DNA of 64,000 nt from Tretioscincus oriximinensis (lineage: Eukaryota > Chordata > Lepidosauria > Squamata > Gymnophthalmidae), in contig JAJVDF010000233.1 of NCBI GenBank assembly GCA_022410635.1, positions 1,587,080 through 1,651,079 on the forward strand. Direction: 5' to 3'. The position numbers were made by a program, and so were the translations under genes. Numbering within the stretch: the stretch's first letter is position 1; the number at the start of each line of letters is the position of its first letter. This document shows, one piece after another, positions 45,303 to 56,478 of the stretch. The notes under the pieces are model-generated. The model was given only the letters and a program-made list of their open reading frames with translations. It searched no databases and was not told the DNA's origin.

Positions 45303-45625
45303 TACTAGCGGAATTAGCCCATTGTTTTAAAGTAATGCAACAGGCCCTAGCCTCCACTCCCTTCCTTTCCCCCACCTATTCCTCTTTCCCTTACCACTTC
45401 TTTTTTTCCTTCTTTCTTTTCATTTTCCTTTCCTTCCTTCTTCCTTATTTTCTTTCTTTCCTTTTTTCTTCATTGCCCTCCCTTCTTTCCTCCATTCCTT
45501 CCTTCTTCCTTCCTTTCCTTCCTTTCTTCTTTCCTTCCTTGTGGCATTCGTCTCTGGAGGCTGCCAGAGCTCCATACCCTGTCATTGGCCATTATATTTC
45601 AGAACATTGGAGTCTGTGGTACATG
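45303..45625 (-). repeat. Polypurine-core repeat family, inverted copy
   Basis: On the plus strand the core is pyrimidine (45357-45540). The edges read CGGAATTAGCCCATTG and GCAACAGGCCCTAGCC on the left, and TCTCTGGAGGCTGCCAGAGC and TCAGAACATTGGAG on the right, the complement of copies 1-3. Confidence 0.65.
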
Positions 45626-47194
45626 TTTTATTATTTGTATAAGGTGAGGATGATTAAATGATAACAGCAATTACTGACCAACACGAAACCAAATACATTC
45701 TAACATATGCTGGTTCAGAATTTTTTTATCTACAGACATATCACACTGTCCCATCCAGGCTTACAGGTTACTGTTTATTGACTGGTCACTTGACCATATC
45801 AAATCTGCTTATAGNAACATATGCTTCTGTGCAAGATACAAAAATAAAATTATTTATCAAAACTCTACATTACAAAGCTGAGCAGCCTTAAGCAAAAGCA
45901 AGNCTTTTTACACATCAGTCAATCAAACTTTCTTCTGTCAGCTGGCTTTATTCTGAAAGTGTCATTGGCTAATGACTGTGCAATTTTGTATTTTATATAT
46001 TTGCGAAATCTGGAAGATTGAAGTTTGTTGATCTCAGCTATGACTACTTTAAAAGAAGGCTGGTAAAACTGAAGGAGTTTTACTGGAATGTTTGACTGAT
46101 TTGAAACACAGTGTAACTATCTCTAAGAATATAATTTGTTAACTACCTATCCTTCTTTATTTTGGAGGCGCTATATAGTTATTTATTTATATTTATACCC
46201 CATACTATACCCAAAGGTCTCACAGCGTCCAACAATAAAAACAGAAATGACATATCACAACAGTGTATGAAGGTGGAAAGAAAATTGGCATTTCTTTAAC
46301 CAAAGGCTGGGTTAACAAGGTGTGCCTTCAAAGATGAAAAAGAATACAGTAATGGTGATTGACGCATCTGAAAGGGGATAATATTCCATAGATTGGGTGT
46401 AACCACCAAGATGGCCTTGCCTGGGTCNCCACAGCTGATGAGAGGGGTGATGCAATCAGGAGAACCTCCCCTGCAGATCTTAAGGCATAGGAGAAGGCCT
46501 TTCTTTACTTCTTATATTTATTTTTGCAGTATGCCCAATTCCTATCTATTAACTTAACCATTTTTGCCACTTCTTTTTCTATATAGACAAACCCTACTTT
46601 ATGAGAACAGCTTCACGAGTGTTTTTACTTTCATACCATTTTCAGACCATAAAATGCTTGAAGATGCATCACTTTAGCCAGGCCTTTGGGTCAATCCAAA
46701 TCAAATCAACCAGTTTAAATGAAATTGGTTGCTGGTAAAATTTTATAATTTTTAATTTTTTCACCTATGATTGTACCATGTTCAGAGAGTTGAAAACTGG
46801 TTATCATTAATTTTTTCGATGTTCAGGGTTTTTTTGGGCAGCCATTTTGTATGGCTGCGACGGCCGATTTTGCGTTTTGTAGAGGTTTGCGTTTACCTCT
46901 GTATCTCATTCGTTTTTAAAGATATTCATGTTAACCATGTTAAAGAGCATTAAATTTACTATATTTTAACTTTAATTAATACTTAGCCTACTTATTAGTG
47001 AATAACAAAAAAAATTATAAACGTTAAGCTTTTATAAAGACAAATTCTTGTTTTTGAACTTGAAAATTTTAAAGAAGAAATTAAGACTCACCTTTAAATA
47101 TTTTTCAGATATAGTCCTTATATAATAGGACTCCTCCAAAAAGTTTTAGGTTTTAATGTCTCATCCTTTTTTTTTAATGGTTTTTCAAACACTG

Positions 47195-47455
47195 CAATGG
47201 TCTTGAGATTAGAGTGTTAGACTAACCACTGGTAGTCTACTGGTTTGATTCTGCTTTCCTCCATGAAGCTAGCTGGGTGACCATGGGCTTACTTAATCTT
47301 GGGCTTGTCACAGTTCTCTGAAGCTCCTTCAGCCCCACATACTTCACAAGGTGTCTGTTACAGAGAGAACATAAGGTTACATCAGCCACTTTGAATCCTT
47401 CTGGGTAAGAAAATCAGGATATAAAACCCAACTTTTCCTCCTCTTCCTTCTCCTT
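47195..47455 (+). mobile_element. Sauria-like SINE
   Basis: GAGATTAGAGTGTTAGACTA (head), CTGGTTTGATTCTGC (B-box-like), CTAGCTGGGTGACCATGGGC and CACATACTTCACAAGGTGTC follow in the family order, ending GGATATAAAACCCAAC. Confidence 0.7.
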
Positions 47456-48078
47456 CTACTGTCACTTACGCTATTATTGTAGCTATGAGATAAGCTGTTT
47501 TAGTCCAATTTTGTACTAGTGGTTTATCCTTCTTTAATTTTCTCTGCAGACTTATATCCTGCTTCCCCTGCTATCTTCCCCCATTCCTTCAACTTCAATA
47601 CAGAGATGATGTTTCCAATTTGTGACAGGGAGAATCAGTAATGGTATATAATGAAAGTGAGAAACTTCTACAAAACTCGTACAGGGAGGAAGCTTCCTCT
47701 CTCTTTCTGGCCCTACTCCTTTTTGGTCATATGTCTTCTGGTTCTGCCCATCACTAAGNTGGCACCTCGGAACCAGAACAGGAATTGACATCAGTGGTGG
47801 GCAGGACACCAGAGGTCAGATAAGCGAAAAGGGGCGGGGCTGGAAATAAAAGGTGGGGAGGGAGCAGAGGAAAACAAGAAACTNGTAAAATTGAATTTCT
47901 CCCTCGTAGGGAAGCTTAAAGAGGCCCCAAACCTCGTATGTACATGAGACACTTGTACAATTTTCTGGCGCGGGCAGGGGGGATGAAAGAGCTGCCATTT
48001 TGTGGAAGATGGAGATCCTCCAATGGANCACACTGTTGCCTCCAATCACATCAAGGAACCACTCTACTAAAGCCTTCT

Positions 48079-48170
48079 GGGTAGTCATGGCTCCTGTAAA
48101 CATCCTTGACTGGAAGCTGTATGGTACTCAAAGGGGCTTTCAGTCGGATGTTTACAGCAGCAGACTGCTG
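48079..48170 (+). ncRNA. MIR30E: mir-30e microRNA hairpin
   Basis: The 5p arm (48095-48116) begins TGTAAACATCCTTGACTGGA and equals vertebrate miR-30e-5p as I know it; the seed is GUAAACA. The 3p arm (48137-48158) begins CTTTCAGTCGGATGTTTAC and equals miR-30e-3p. The 20-base span between the arms forms the loop, and GTAGTC at 48081 pairs with GACTGC at 48163 at the stem base. It lies in the sense direction in NFYC intron 5, as in mammals, and is presumably processed from the NFYC primary transcript by Drosha and Dicer. The loop differs in several bases from the human one, as expected for unselected loop sequence. Confidence 0.97.
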
Positions 48171-48509
48171 CGTTCGTCTGAAACAGGTGCGGACTGAGGA
48201 CCCTGTGGACCCAGAATATTTGCAGTGCCTCCTCTTGGAAGTCTCAGCCAACCCTAAAGGTGTAAAATGCCGCTTGTANTTTTTTTAAGTCTTTCTTTGC
48301 CCGACAACTAGTTCCACATCTTATCCTTTGCTGCGTTTTCTAAATAATCTTCACAATGTTTAAGGATGTTCTGTTTCTTCCAAGGAATGCCAAAGGTTAT
48401 TTTTTTGTGCCATAGAGCTTCAAACTTGGTGTCTCTGCTGAAACACAAGGCCCTTCAATTGCTGCGTCACCATGCTTCAGTAAGGTACAGATGGAATTTT
48501 GTGGAAGAA

Positions 48510-48745
48510 GAATCTAGTTTTTATACTCTTGAAGGGACTCAGAGCAGCTTGCAAAGAAAGGAAGATCTATTCTTTCTTCCCTACTAGATTAGTGGTGGGA
48601 CTCATCAATCTACTTGAAATGTAGGCTGCAAATCTGCTTTCTTTCAAACAGCTGGGTAGAAGGCACTCACCCCTCTCCGTGGCTTCGAGAACAGACCTCT
48701 CGATTGAGAAGACCGCNCCTTAACCTCTGGTGCCATGTGTGCCTC
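48510..48745 (-). mobile_element. tRNA-derived SINE near mir-30e
   Basis: The complement shows the body (GAAATGTAGGCTGCAAATCT on plus) and the head with GGTTAAGG. It lies 340 bases downstream of the mir-30e hairpin. Confidence 0.6.
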
Positions 48746-49443
48746 AACTGGCATTTAAATTCTACTGCACAAAGGAGGCCTGCCATAGTCTGCACCAACA
48801 TGTGGCTATCAGGTCCCTGTTCCATGATATAATGTGGAATAACAATCATTGCTGAGACTCAGGCTGCATCCTCACAGAGCCGAAAGGGGCCTGCCATAAT
48901 CTATACTGGCATGTGGATGGCCGTCCCAAGAGGTGACCCAGAATAAGACTCCGTGTGGACCGGACCTCAGTTGTTGCCATTCTGAATCTGCTCTTTCTCT
49001 GCCCTGGCAGAAACGACTGCAGTTCTTTCTCCAAATTGCATTCCAAGAATTACAACCCTTCAGATTCTATGGAGCTTTTGAAATGAAGTCACCCTCCATG
49101 TCTTAATAGCTTGATTTCCTGGTTAATATTTTGCATTGCTTTGGGGAGAAATGACTTTGTATCTGAACCAGTTTCAGCTGGGCCCCTCTCTGCCGGCAGC
49201 TGGTTATTTTCAGTTTTTTTCCGAACAGATTNTTAATCTCCAAATGCATTATAGACTTGGGAAGCAAAGCGGGAAAGAAAAGTAAGAAACAAGGAAAAAC
49301 AAACACTGCAGCTTAATTTTTTTTTCCGTAAGTTGCATCATGCTAAAAGAATTAGAACATAGAAGTTAGTATATCTATGAAAGGATCTTGTATCACCTTA
49401 GAGATAGGAAGCAAAAGGTTGGTGGCGTGAGTTTTCATATACT

Positions 49444-50030
49444 AAGGCCTTGTCTACACTGGGCATTGTTCCAGGATAGATCTCACTGGGCAGTGCAGAA
49501 TACAACAGGCCACATTTGGGGCCTGGAATAGCATGCATATGACAGGCCTTCATTGTGAGAACGTATATAATAAAAGGTGGGCGGGAGAGTTCAGCATTCC
49601 GATGTATAACGACCAGTGACAGGGCTGGAAAATTTTGCAGCCTCCAGAGACCAGAGTCCTGGGTTGGAAACTGGCTAATAGACCGAAAACAGAAGGGAAG
49701 TAATAAATAGACCGTTCTCTGGGTGGAAAGAGTTGCGAAGTGGAATATCCCAGGGTTCGGTACTGGGACCAGTACTGTGAGGGAAAGCAAAGACGAAGGA
49801 AGGAAGGATAAAGGGAATGAATGAAAGATGGGAGGAAGATAAAGAAGGAAAAAAAGGAAATTAGAATGAAGAAACAAAGAAGTGGCAAGCAAAAGAGGGA
49901 ATGGGTGGAGGCANGAATGGGAGCAAGGGAAAGGAGATACTAGAGCCTGTTGCATTACCATGATTCGTAGCTGGCTAATTCCACTAGTTCCGGAATAATG
50001 CCCAGTGTGGACAAGGCCTAAATTTACTTC
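49444..50030 (+). mobile_element. Polypurine-core element, copy with terminal inverted repeats
   Basis: The left end AGGCCTTGTCTACACTGGGC, continuing ATTGTTCC, matches the complement of the right end (GGAATAATGCCCAGTGTGG, then ACAAGGCCT) at 26 of 28 positions. The flanks CATATACT and AATTTACT agree at 6 of 8, a possible hAT-type duplication. Inside are the family edges and a 150-base purine core. The element sits within a palindromic repeat whose halves lie at 49385-49440 and 50035-50170. Confidence 0.75.
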
Positions 50031-50744
50031 TTTAAGCGAAACAAGCAAGGGCCTGAGGATAGACAGTAGACCTGTCCACAAAGCTCACGCTACCAACTTC
50101 TTTCTTGTTAGCCTCTAAAGCGCTATATAGGATCCTCTTGCTAGAAATTCTGATCCAGACACAACTCTGAGCCACACTAATTCTAACCCACAGTACGAGT
50201 TCCTTGAATTGTAGCAGAATACAGTGTAGTTTCACAGCTTACTGAAGATGGACAGGAATAAAAATACAACTCTAAATACAATGACCCCAATTAAAGAGTT
50301 AAAAATCTGCAGAGCATTGGGATTGTTTGCTTTCATACCAAAGTTAAAGCATTTTTCGTCTAGAAAAGTATTATTGCTTTCAAACGGAGCCTAAACAGAA
50401 AACATGCACCCCAGAGATAACCTGAACGAAGAAATCACTAACTGGGGGGAGTTGTCTTCTGCGATCCATATTGAGAACAATGCTTAGTCCCTCTTGGGTC
50501 TCTGCACACTATTGAAAATATTCCTACTCCCTCCCTTCGTTTTTGACTCCTGGCAAGAGAAGTGTAGCAAGGAGATTCACTTCAAATCCCGTGTCTGCCC
50601 CTTTTCCGGGTCCATAAAGCACTAACTCTGAATTTCCAGGAAGGCTTGGAACCTTTGTCTTTGCTCAGTTTAGCATCTTATAAAATCGTCTTTCACTGTG
50701 TAGAATTTTCTGTTTTCTTCTACCAAATAGAGCAGAGGCTTAAG

Positions 50745-51095
50745 GACATAAGACCTTAAGAGGAGCCCTACTGAATCAGGCCAGACCCCATGTAGTTAAG
50801 TACTCTGTCCCACACAGTGGCCCACCAATTGCACCTGGGCAGTCTGAAGGACAAGAAGGCAAAACCCTCACCTGTCATTGACTCCCTGTAAATGGTACTT
50901 CGGTGAACCTGCCTTTTGCTTCATCCTGGAGNCAGGATAAAGAGATCCATCCTAATAGTTACTGATACCTTGGCTTCCACAAACTCTTCCAATCCTGTCT
51001 TCAAGCTATCCAAGCTGCTTGCTACCACCGCCTCTTCTGGAAGCCAGTTCCACAGACCAATGACCCCTGGTGAAAAAATAATTTCCCTTGCCATA
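50745..51095 (-). mobile_element. LINE 3' end
   Basis: CCTTAAGAGGAGCCCTACTG, CACACAGTGGCCCACCAATT and TACCACCGCCTCTTCTGGAA follow the family order on the minus strand into ORF2. Confidence 0.7.
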
Positions 51096-51494
51096 TTCAG
51101 ACTTGGTGGAATTTAAGGTAGCGAAACATAAATGTGCAAGTTAGAAAAATGAGAAATATTTTTAAAACAATGGCAGAAATAGCTTCCAAAAGACCCATGA
51201 ACCTTTTGTGCAGGTCAGCAAACTGAATGAAACTGCCTTGAGCTACATCCAAACGTGGCTTATTTATTCTGCTATATTCGGCTGTTCTGTAATACAGCAT
51301 GGATCTTCCAAGACAAAACTCCTCAAGGAGGGTTTTCTTTCAGACTTCCAGATATCACAGATAATTATCCCCTGCAAGCAGCTTTTCATGGACACCAGAC
51401 GTCTTGCTAACCCCATTTCATATTGTAGGACAGTCAGAGTGGGAAATCACCAAGAATTGTGTAGGTCTGTATGGATGTGATATGAATGGAAATC

Positions 51495-51755
51495 TTAGAG
51501 AGCCAGTTTATTGTAGTGGTAAGAGTTTTAGACTTTTATTTTCGTAATCTCCCAGTTTGATTCCTCACTTCTCCATGATGACAGACTTGTGACCTTGGGC
51601 CAGTCATAGTTTTTTAGAACTCTGTCAGCCCCACCTGTTTCACAGGGTGTCTGTTGTGGAGAAAGCAACAAAAAACTATATGTGCTGCCCTTTGGTTGGC
51701 CACCCTGAGACTTTCGGGTATAGGGCGGGATATAAGTACAAATAAGTAAATAAAT
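51495..51755 (+). mobile_element. Sauria-like SINE, complete with tail
   Basis: Head GAGCCAGTTTATTGTAGTGG, then GTGACCTTGGGCCAGTCATA and CAGCCCCACCTGTTTCACAG, ending TTTCGGGTATAGGGCGGGAT and an AAATAAATAA tail. Confidence 0.75.
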
Positions 51756-51759
51756 AGAC

Positions 51760-52150
51760 CTGAGGTGGGTAACCATTTTTCTGGGAAGGACCATTTTGAT
51801 ATTTGTAAAATCACTTGGGGACCATACCCTTTCCCCCACTCTTAACACCCACCCACCCCCAGGCCCCCTTTCCCAGTCCCACACAGAAGAAACCCGCTTT
51901 ATCCTACAAAAAGCACAGCAACCAGCACCACCTCCGTCCGTCTTCCTTTGAATGGTTCTTGGTCGCGTCTTCCTCCTTCACCGAACGCTTTTGCGTTCAC
52001 CACCATCACCTTCTTCTCTCCTCTGGTTTCTACTTGCCTTGAAGCCTCTCGTATCTCTCTTTAATAAGGCAGGGGGGGGGGGGGAGAAGGGTCAGGAAGA
52101 TCCACAGGCCGGATCAAAGGGCTCCATGGGCCAGGAATGGCCCATCCCTG
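51760..52150. mobile_element. hAT-type MITE next to the SINE tail
   Basis: It begins CTGAGGTGGGTAACC and ends GGAATGGCCCATCCCTG, imperfect terminal inverted repeats. The flanks AAATAGAC and CTTTAGAC share five of eight bases. A G homopolymer lies at 52072-52084. Confidence 0.5.
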
Positions 52151-52609
52151 CTTTAGACCTTCGTGACAGTATTTCCCATTGTCTTCCTGTAATGAGCAGG
52201 TCTTCCATCATAAGATGTAGACGGCCCTTTGCATTTGGTACCATTGTNCGTCTATCCTTCCATATTGGTCTGAGACATGGGTTAGCTACTGCCGCCACCT
52301 ACAATGCCTTGAGCACTTTCACCAGCGCTGCCTCCACCCCATCCTATACACCTGCTGGGATAGCTTCATCACCAACACCAGTCCTTCAACTAGCCAAAGT
52401 TATCAACATCGAGGCCCTGCTATTGGAGAAGCTGCTGCGCTAGGCGATGAAGGATTATCTCCTGGGTGTGATAGGGGGGCTTCAAAGAAGAGGTATAAGG
52501 ACAGCCTCAAGAAATGTTTGATGGCTGCCCTATTGACTACTGTCCAAGAAGCAGATCATGTGTTCAATGCTGCTGCGCCTCATTCAGCAAGACCTTCCTC
52601 TGCAATCAA

Positions 52610-53000
52610 TATGGCCGGACTTACTGATGGGCAGAAAAGTGAGAACAGGCAAAGGAAAGTATTTTTTCACCCTGTTGGTCATTGGCTGTGGAATTTATTT
52701 CCTGAAGAGGTGGTGGTAGCTAACAGCTTGGATAGCTTCAAGACAGGACTAGACAGGTTTATGGACATCAAGGGTATAAATGGGTCCTAGGATGGATGTC
52801 TGGTTGTTGCCACCAGGATGCAGCAACAGGCAGGACTCCTGAAATACCATTTGCAGGGAGTCACGAATAGGAGCATATTTTGCTTTCCTCTGTTCAGGCT
52901 GCCCAGGTACATCCGGTGGGCCTCTGTGTGGGACAGAATGCTGGACTAGATGGGCTCTGGCCCAATCCAGTATGGCTCTTCTTATATTCTTATCCCACTT
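52610..53000 (+). mobile_element. CR1/L2-type LINE 3' end
   Basis: It encodes EEVVVANSLDSFKTGLDRFM and then carries the 3' UTR to GGCTCTTCTTATATTCTTAT. It is the best-preserved relative of 715-1275. Confidence 0.75.
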
Positions 53001-53069
53001 ATTAGCCACCAGAGGGTCTCTGACAGGTGTGGACAACTAGCCACTCTTTTATGACTCTTTGTTTGCAAA

Positions 53070-53330
53070 GCTACGCCAAGGAGAACAAGAGCAAAGGGGA
53101 AGCAATGCCTGGAAGCAGCTTTTCATGAACGCCACACCTCCTGCTGACCCCATTTTCTATTGTAGGACAGCAAAAATGGGAGATCACGGAGGATTGTGTA
53201 GATCCGTATGGATGAGATATGATTGGACATCGTCTTAGACGTCCGTGACAATATTTCCCGATGCCTTCCTGTAATGAGCAAGCGCTTCGCCAGGAGACGT
53301 AGCTGACCCTTTGCATTTGTTATTTTTAGC
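53070..53330. repeat. Unassigned repeat, uninterrupted copy
   Basis: Its left part matches 51360-51490 (GCAGCTTTTCATG, TATTGTAGGACAG, TATGGATG). Its right part matches 52152-52250 (TTCCTGTAATGAGCA, CCCTTTGCATTTG). The other copy is split by the SINE and the hAT-like element. Confidence 0.6.
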
Positions 53331-54174
53331 ACATTTACTCATTAAAATCCAATAACTCTTCGTCCAAAAAAGCAGAATCATGGAAATTGCATTTGAGACA
53401 CTTCTTTGCATATTCTTGGTAACAGTTTCTTAGAGAACCTGTGGATGTCTACTAGAATTGGGAAGTTGAGCTGAGTGGACTAGCAGATTAGAACGTGGTT
53501 GTCTCATCCTCTTTCCTGTGCAGAATTTAGAGGTGGTAAATTTCCTGGAGTGGTTGACCTCTGCCATTTTTATGATAGTCTGCAGGGATATTTCTCTTTT
53601 GTCTTAATACCAAATAGGGAAGGCAACATGTACAGATTCATAAACGTCAGGGGATGTGCCTGCTTTCCTGGATTTTTCTGTGCTGTCAGTTTTCCAGATA
53701 TTCATAATCATAGTAAAAGATCATTGGGGCAAGGCCCAGTGGAAAGTAATGCATCTTTAACCCAAATTATAAACTGGAGAACCAAGAGCCCATCTTAATT
53801 CTTAGCAATGAGCGTAGAGATTTTGTTTGTGTGGCTTCCAGCACAGAGAACTTCCTGAGAATCGTAATCTGGGTACCATTTAGCAGTTGGGGATATAACA
53901 TTTGTGCCCCAAAAGTTTGATCGCAGCCGGAGATATTGTCCACCATTTCCAAAGCAGAATCTGGAAATTGCGTACAGGTTTCTTTCGGCCAAACAACTGA
54001 ATTTTTTACACGAGTGTTCCAGGAAATAGCGGCATCATCGATTATGCCCAGGCATTTGGGTTGTATGCTAAGTAGATGGTTAGCACTATATAAATAAACG
54101 TTAATAATAGTAATGATAATAATAAATTGTTTGACTGCTCGATTGAATGATCACCTATTCTCCATATAAACAGG

Positions 54175-54560
54175 GTGCCAGACGTAAACCGTAAGAAACT
54201 GCCAGTTTACTTCTTTAACAGAATTGACGTTTTACAGATCTAAGCTGTAACTCTGCTTGCTGTAACTGCTGTTTTTCATGATGATAACTGCTTATTAAGA
54301 AAGCTTGGATGCCCAGCAGCCACAGGAAGTTGGCAGTTGCAGCGGCAGCCCAAATGTGAAGAGAATGAAATGGAGCTGCTTTTGTGTTGGGAGCAGGGCC
54401 TGCTGGGAAGTATAGTCCGAGCAGCGGGAATCCTCTTTTTCCCAGCCTGCATGGGGGCCTGCCCTGTGGACTACAGCTCCCAGCCTGCACTGCGGCTAGT
54501 CCTGGGAGGGAGAATGCATCCCGGTTCGATCACAGGAAACATTTTTTCTGTTTAAAGGAA
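54175..54560 (+). repeat. ZNF143-motif repeat family, copy 3
   Basis: The left half has GTAAACCGTAAGAAACTGCC and GCAGCCCAAATGTGAAGAG. The right half has GGCCTGCTGGGAAGTATAGT (54398-54417) and the inverted GACTACAGCTCCCAGCCTGC (54469-54488). It lies 160 bases upstream of the mir-30c-1 hairpin. Confidence 0.7.
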
Positions 54561-54718
54561 GTTGGGTGGGGTGAGGTGAAGGACATATCTATGCTTCTGT
54601 TTTCTCCTAGCAGGACCTTGGACTTGAAGTAAGTGACCGCACACTTTTCCGCTGAGGAATTCTAGTTCAAGAGCCCTAAGTAGACGTTTCAGGGCCACAA
54701 TTCACAGGTGCGGCGTTT

Positions 54719-54807
54719 TACGTGTAGCAGGGTGTGTAAACATCCTACACTCTCAGCTGTGGCCATGTGGAGGCTGGGAGAAGGTTGTTTACACCTTCTG
54801 CCACGGA
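54719..54807 (+). ncRNA. MIR30C1: mir-30c-1 microRNA hairpin
   Basis: The 5p arm (54735-54757) begins TGTAAACATCCTACACTCTC and equals miR-30c-5p. The 3p arm (54774-54795) begins CTGGGAGAAGGTTGTTTAC. It appears to differ from the human 3p arm at two positions (AAG for AGG, ACACC for ACTCC). CGTG at 54721 pairs with CACG at 54802 at the stem base. It is in the sense direction in the same intron as mir-30e, 6.6 kb downstream, and shares its seed, so both would act on overlapping targets. Confidence 0.97.
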
Positions 54808-55225
54808 GTGGTCAACAACTGGCAGCATTGCCTATAAAATTTAGACTACGGCTTTCTGGTTGTCACACCAATCCCAAATCTTCTTTTCTGGTAATACAAA
54901 AAACAGGTCCAAAGAGAGAGAGAGAGAAACATTAAGCAGTCCATGCTTTTTCCCTAGGTCTTTTTATATGGGTTGCTGGGCTTTCTTCAGGATTTAACAT
55001 TTGTATTCCATAAGAGTGAGTTTTTTGAATTCAGCTTCCAACTGGTTCAAAAGCAAGAAAAGGCATTTCTCTCCCATCCGAAGAGAAGGTAGTGTGAACC
55101 GTCTATTCACGTCGTTTGCATCGGCACATGGGAGGCTAGTCCAGTTTGATCACATCACTCTGGTTCTCCTCTACCTCTAGCTGGAGACAATAAAGCAGAA
55201 ACCACCCTTTCCTTCCTTGCCACAG

Positions 55226-55399
55226 GAGGAGGTACGCCAGGCGGTGACCCCAGCAGAACCTGTCCAGTACTACTTCACACTTGCTCAGCAGCCAGCAACC
55301 GTCCAAGTGCAAGGAGGGCAGCAAGGCCAGCAGACGACCTCGTCCACCACGACCATCCAGCCCGGGCAGATTATCATTGCTCAGCCTCAGCAAGGGCAG
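55226..55399 (+). CDS. NFYC: NFYC exon 6, residues 130-187, glutamine-rich activation region
   Basis: This exon of 58 codons begins [20 protein letters not shown], goes on with [11 protein letters not shown] and ends [12 protein letters not shown]. It starts the Q/T-rich transactivation domain that follows the histone fold. The first residues still contact NF-YA in the known complex. A few substitutions from the mammalian protein are seen (for example AV for SV near residue 135). The acceptor is CTTGCCACAG and the donor CAG followed by GTCAGT, phase 0. Confidence 0.96.
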
Positions 55400-56478
55400 G
55401 TCAGTCACTGGGGAACAGGAATCTTGTGCCCTTGATTAGGTACCAATTGTCTGATAGTTGTGGCATGAATTTGTAAAATAGTATTTCTGCAGAGGCCAAA
55501 TTTTTATCTGTTGCTGTGGTGCCTAACGTGGGGCTCACTTTTCTAATAACAATAATTGTATGTCTTGGAGATGGCGGTAGTGGGGGCATAAGAATCTTAG
55601 AAGTGCTCAGTTTGGGGCGTGGCCAAAAAAAAAGATTGGGAACCACTCATCCGTTAGGGTGGACAGACAAAAATTTAAAGACTTTTAACGATATGATATA
55701 ATGGGGTATTGGGTCCAACATTCCGAGGTATAATGACCAATGGCAGAGCTGGGAACTTTGGCAGCCTCCAGGGAGAAAGTGAAGAAGATAAGCAGGAAAG
55801 AAGGAAGAATCAAGTGTAAGAAAGAATGAGGGAAGGAAGAAAGAGTGAAGGGAAGAAAGAAGGATGCAGGGAAGAAAAGGAAGAACGAAGGAAGGAATGA
55901 AAGTAGGAAGGGAAGATAAGGAAGAAAAAAGGAAAGAAAGAAGATAGGAAAGGAAAACAGAAGGAAGGAAAGAGCGAATGAAGCAGCTAGTGAAAGAGAG
56001 ATAGGAGGGGCAAGGAAGGGAAGGAGGGAGTGGAGGGAGGGAAGCATGGGAGCAAGGGGCAGGAGGGGCTAGAGCCTTTTAAATTACTGAATGCAACGAG
56101 CTAATTCAGCTAGCAGTAATAGTAGTAATACTACTACTAATTGTAATAACAACAACAACAACAATTACATCAACAATAACAACAAACCAAAGGTTGTCCT
56201 TTTCTATAAAATCCATTAATTTAATAAGCCATTCTACTGAGCATAGATCGTTTTAATTGCTATAATCATATACTAATACCACCTCAGTGTTATCCAGGAA
56301 TTTACGAATATCTGACCAGTGGATTTCTTTTTGCCTCGTTACATGTCTACTCCTGGCATTTTCTATATTGCCATGAAAAGACGGGACATTCCAAATATGC
56401 TGAACATTTTGCTGGGCACCGACTAAGTACAAAACGACTCCCAGGTCCGAGGGTTACCCTTTGATTTTCTCCTTCCAG
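55400..56478 (+). other. NFYC: NFYC intron 6
   Basis: It contains a hAT-like terminal piece (about 55510-55650), the third polypurine-core repeat (55688-56110) and a short AAC/AAT microsatellite (56110-56185). 56190-56470 shows nothing I recognise. Confidence 0.85.
55688..56110 (+). repeat. Polypurine-core repeat family, copy 3
   Basis: The left edge has CAACATTCCGAGGTATAATG and GGCAGCCTCCAGGGAG. The core (55785-56060) is GGAAGAAA-like, and the right edge has GCATGGGAGCAAGGGGCAGG and GGGGCTAGAGCCTTTTAAAT. Confidence 0.7.

Larger units (their letters stand above)
44365..55225 (+). other. NFYC: NFYC intron 5 (10.9 kb), host of mir-30e and mir-30c-1
   Basis: The intron runs from GTGAGA to CCTTGCCACAG. 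Besides two sense-strand mir-30 hairpins it holds SINEs (44530-44715, 47195-47455, 48510-48745, 51495-51755), LINE 3' ends (50745-51095, 52610-53000), two polypurine-core repeats, a hAT-like MITE (51760-52150) and a ZNF143-motif repeat (54175-54560). 45630-46170, 46510-47190, 50180-50740 and 53330-54170 show no recognisable element. Confidence 0.9.

Noticed and set aside
49398..50081. 227-residue minus-strand frame rich in S, F, L and P
   Set aside because: It lies on the purine-core transposon; the serine/phenylalanine bias comes from the pyrimidine strand. The same holds for 38195-38555, 45335-45661 and 55685-56047.
52072..52084. G homopolymer as a possible regulatory G-quadruplex
   Set aside because: A single G run within a hAT-like repeat, like those at 18829 and 39365, is more likely a mutational homopolymer.
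51952..52443. 163-residue plus-strand frame in NFYC intron 5
   Set aside because: It runs from the hAT-like MITE across its boundary into the older unassigned repeat, with no splice context or family match.
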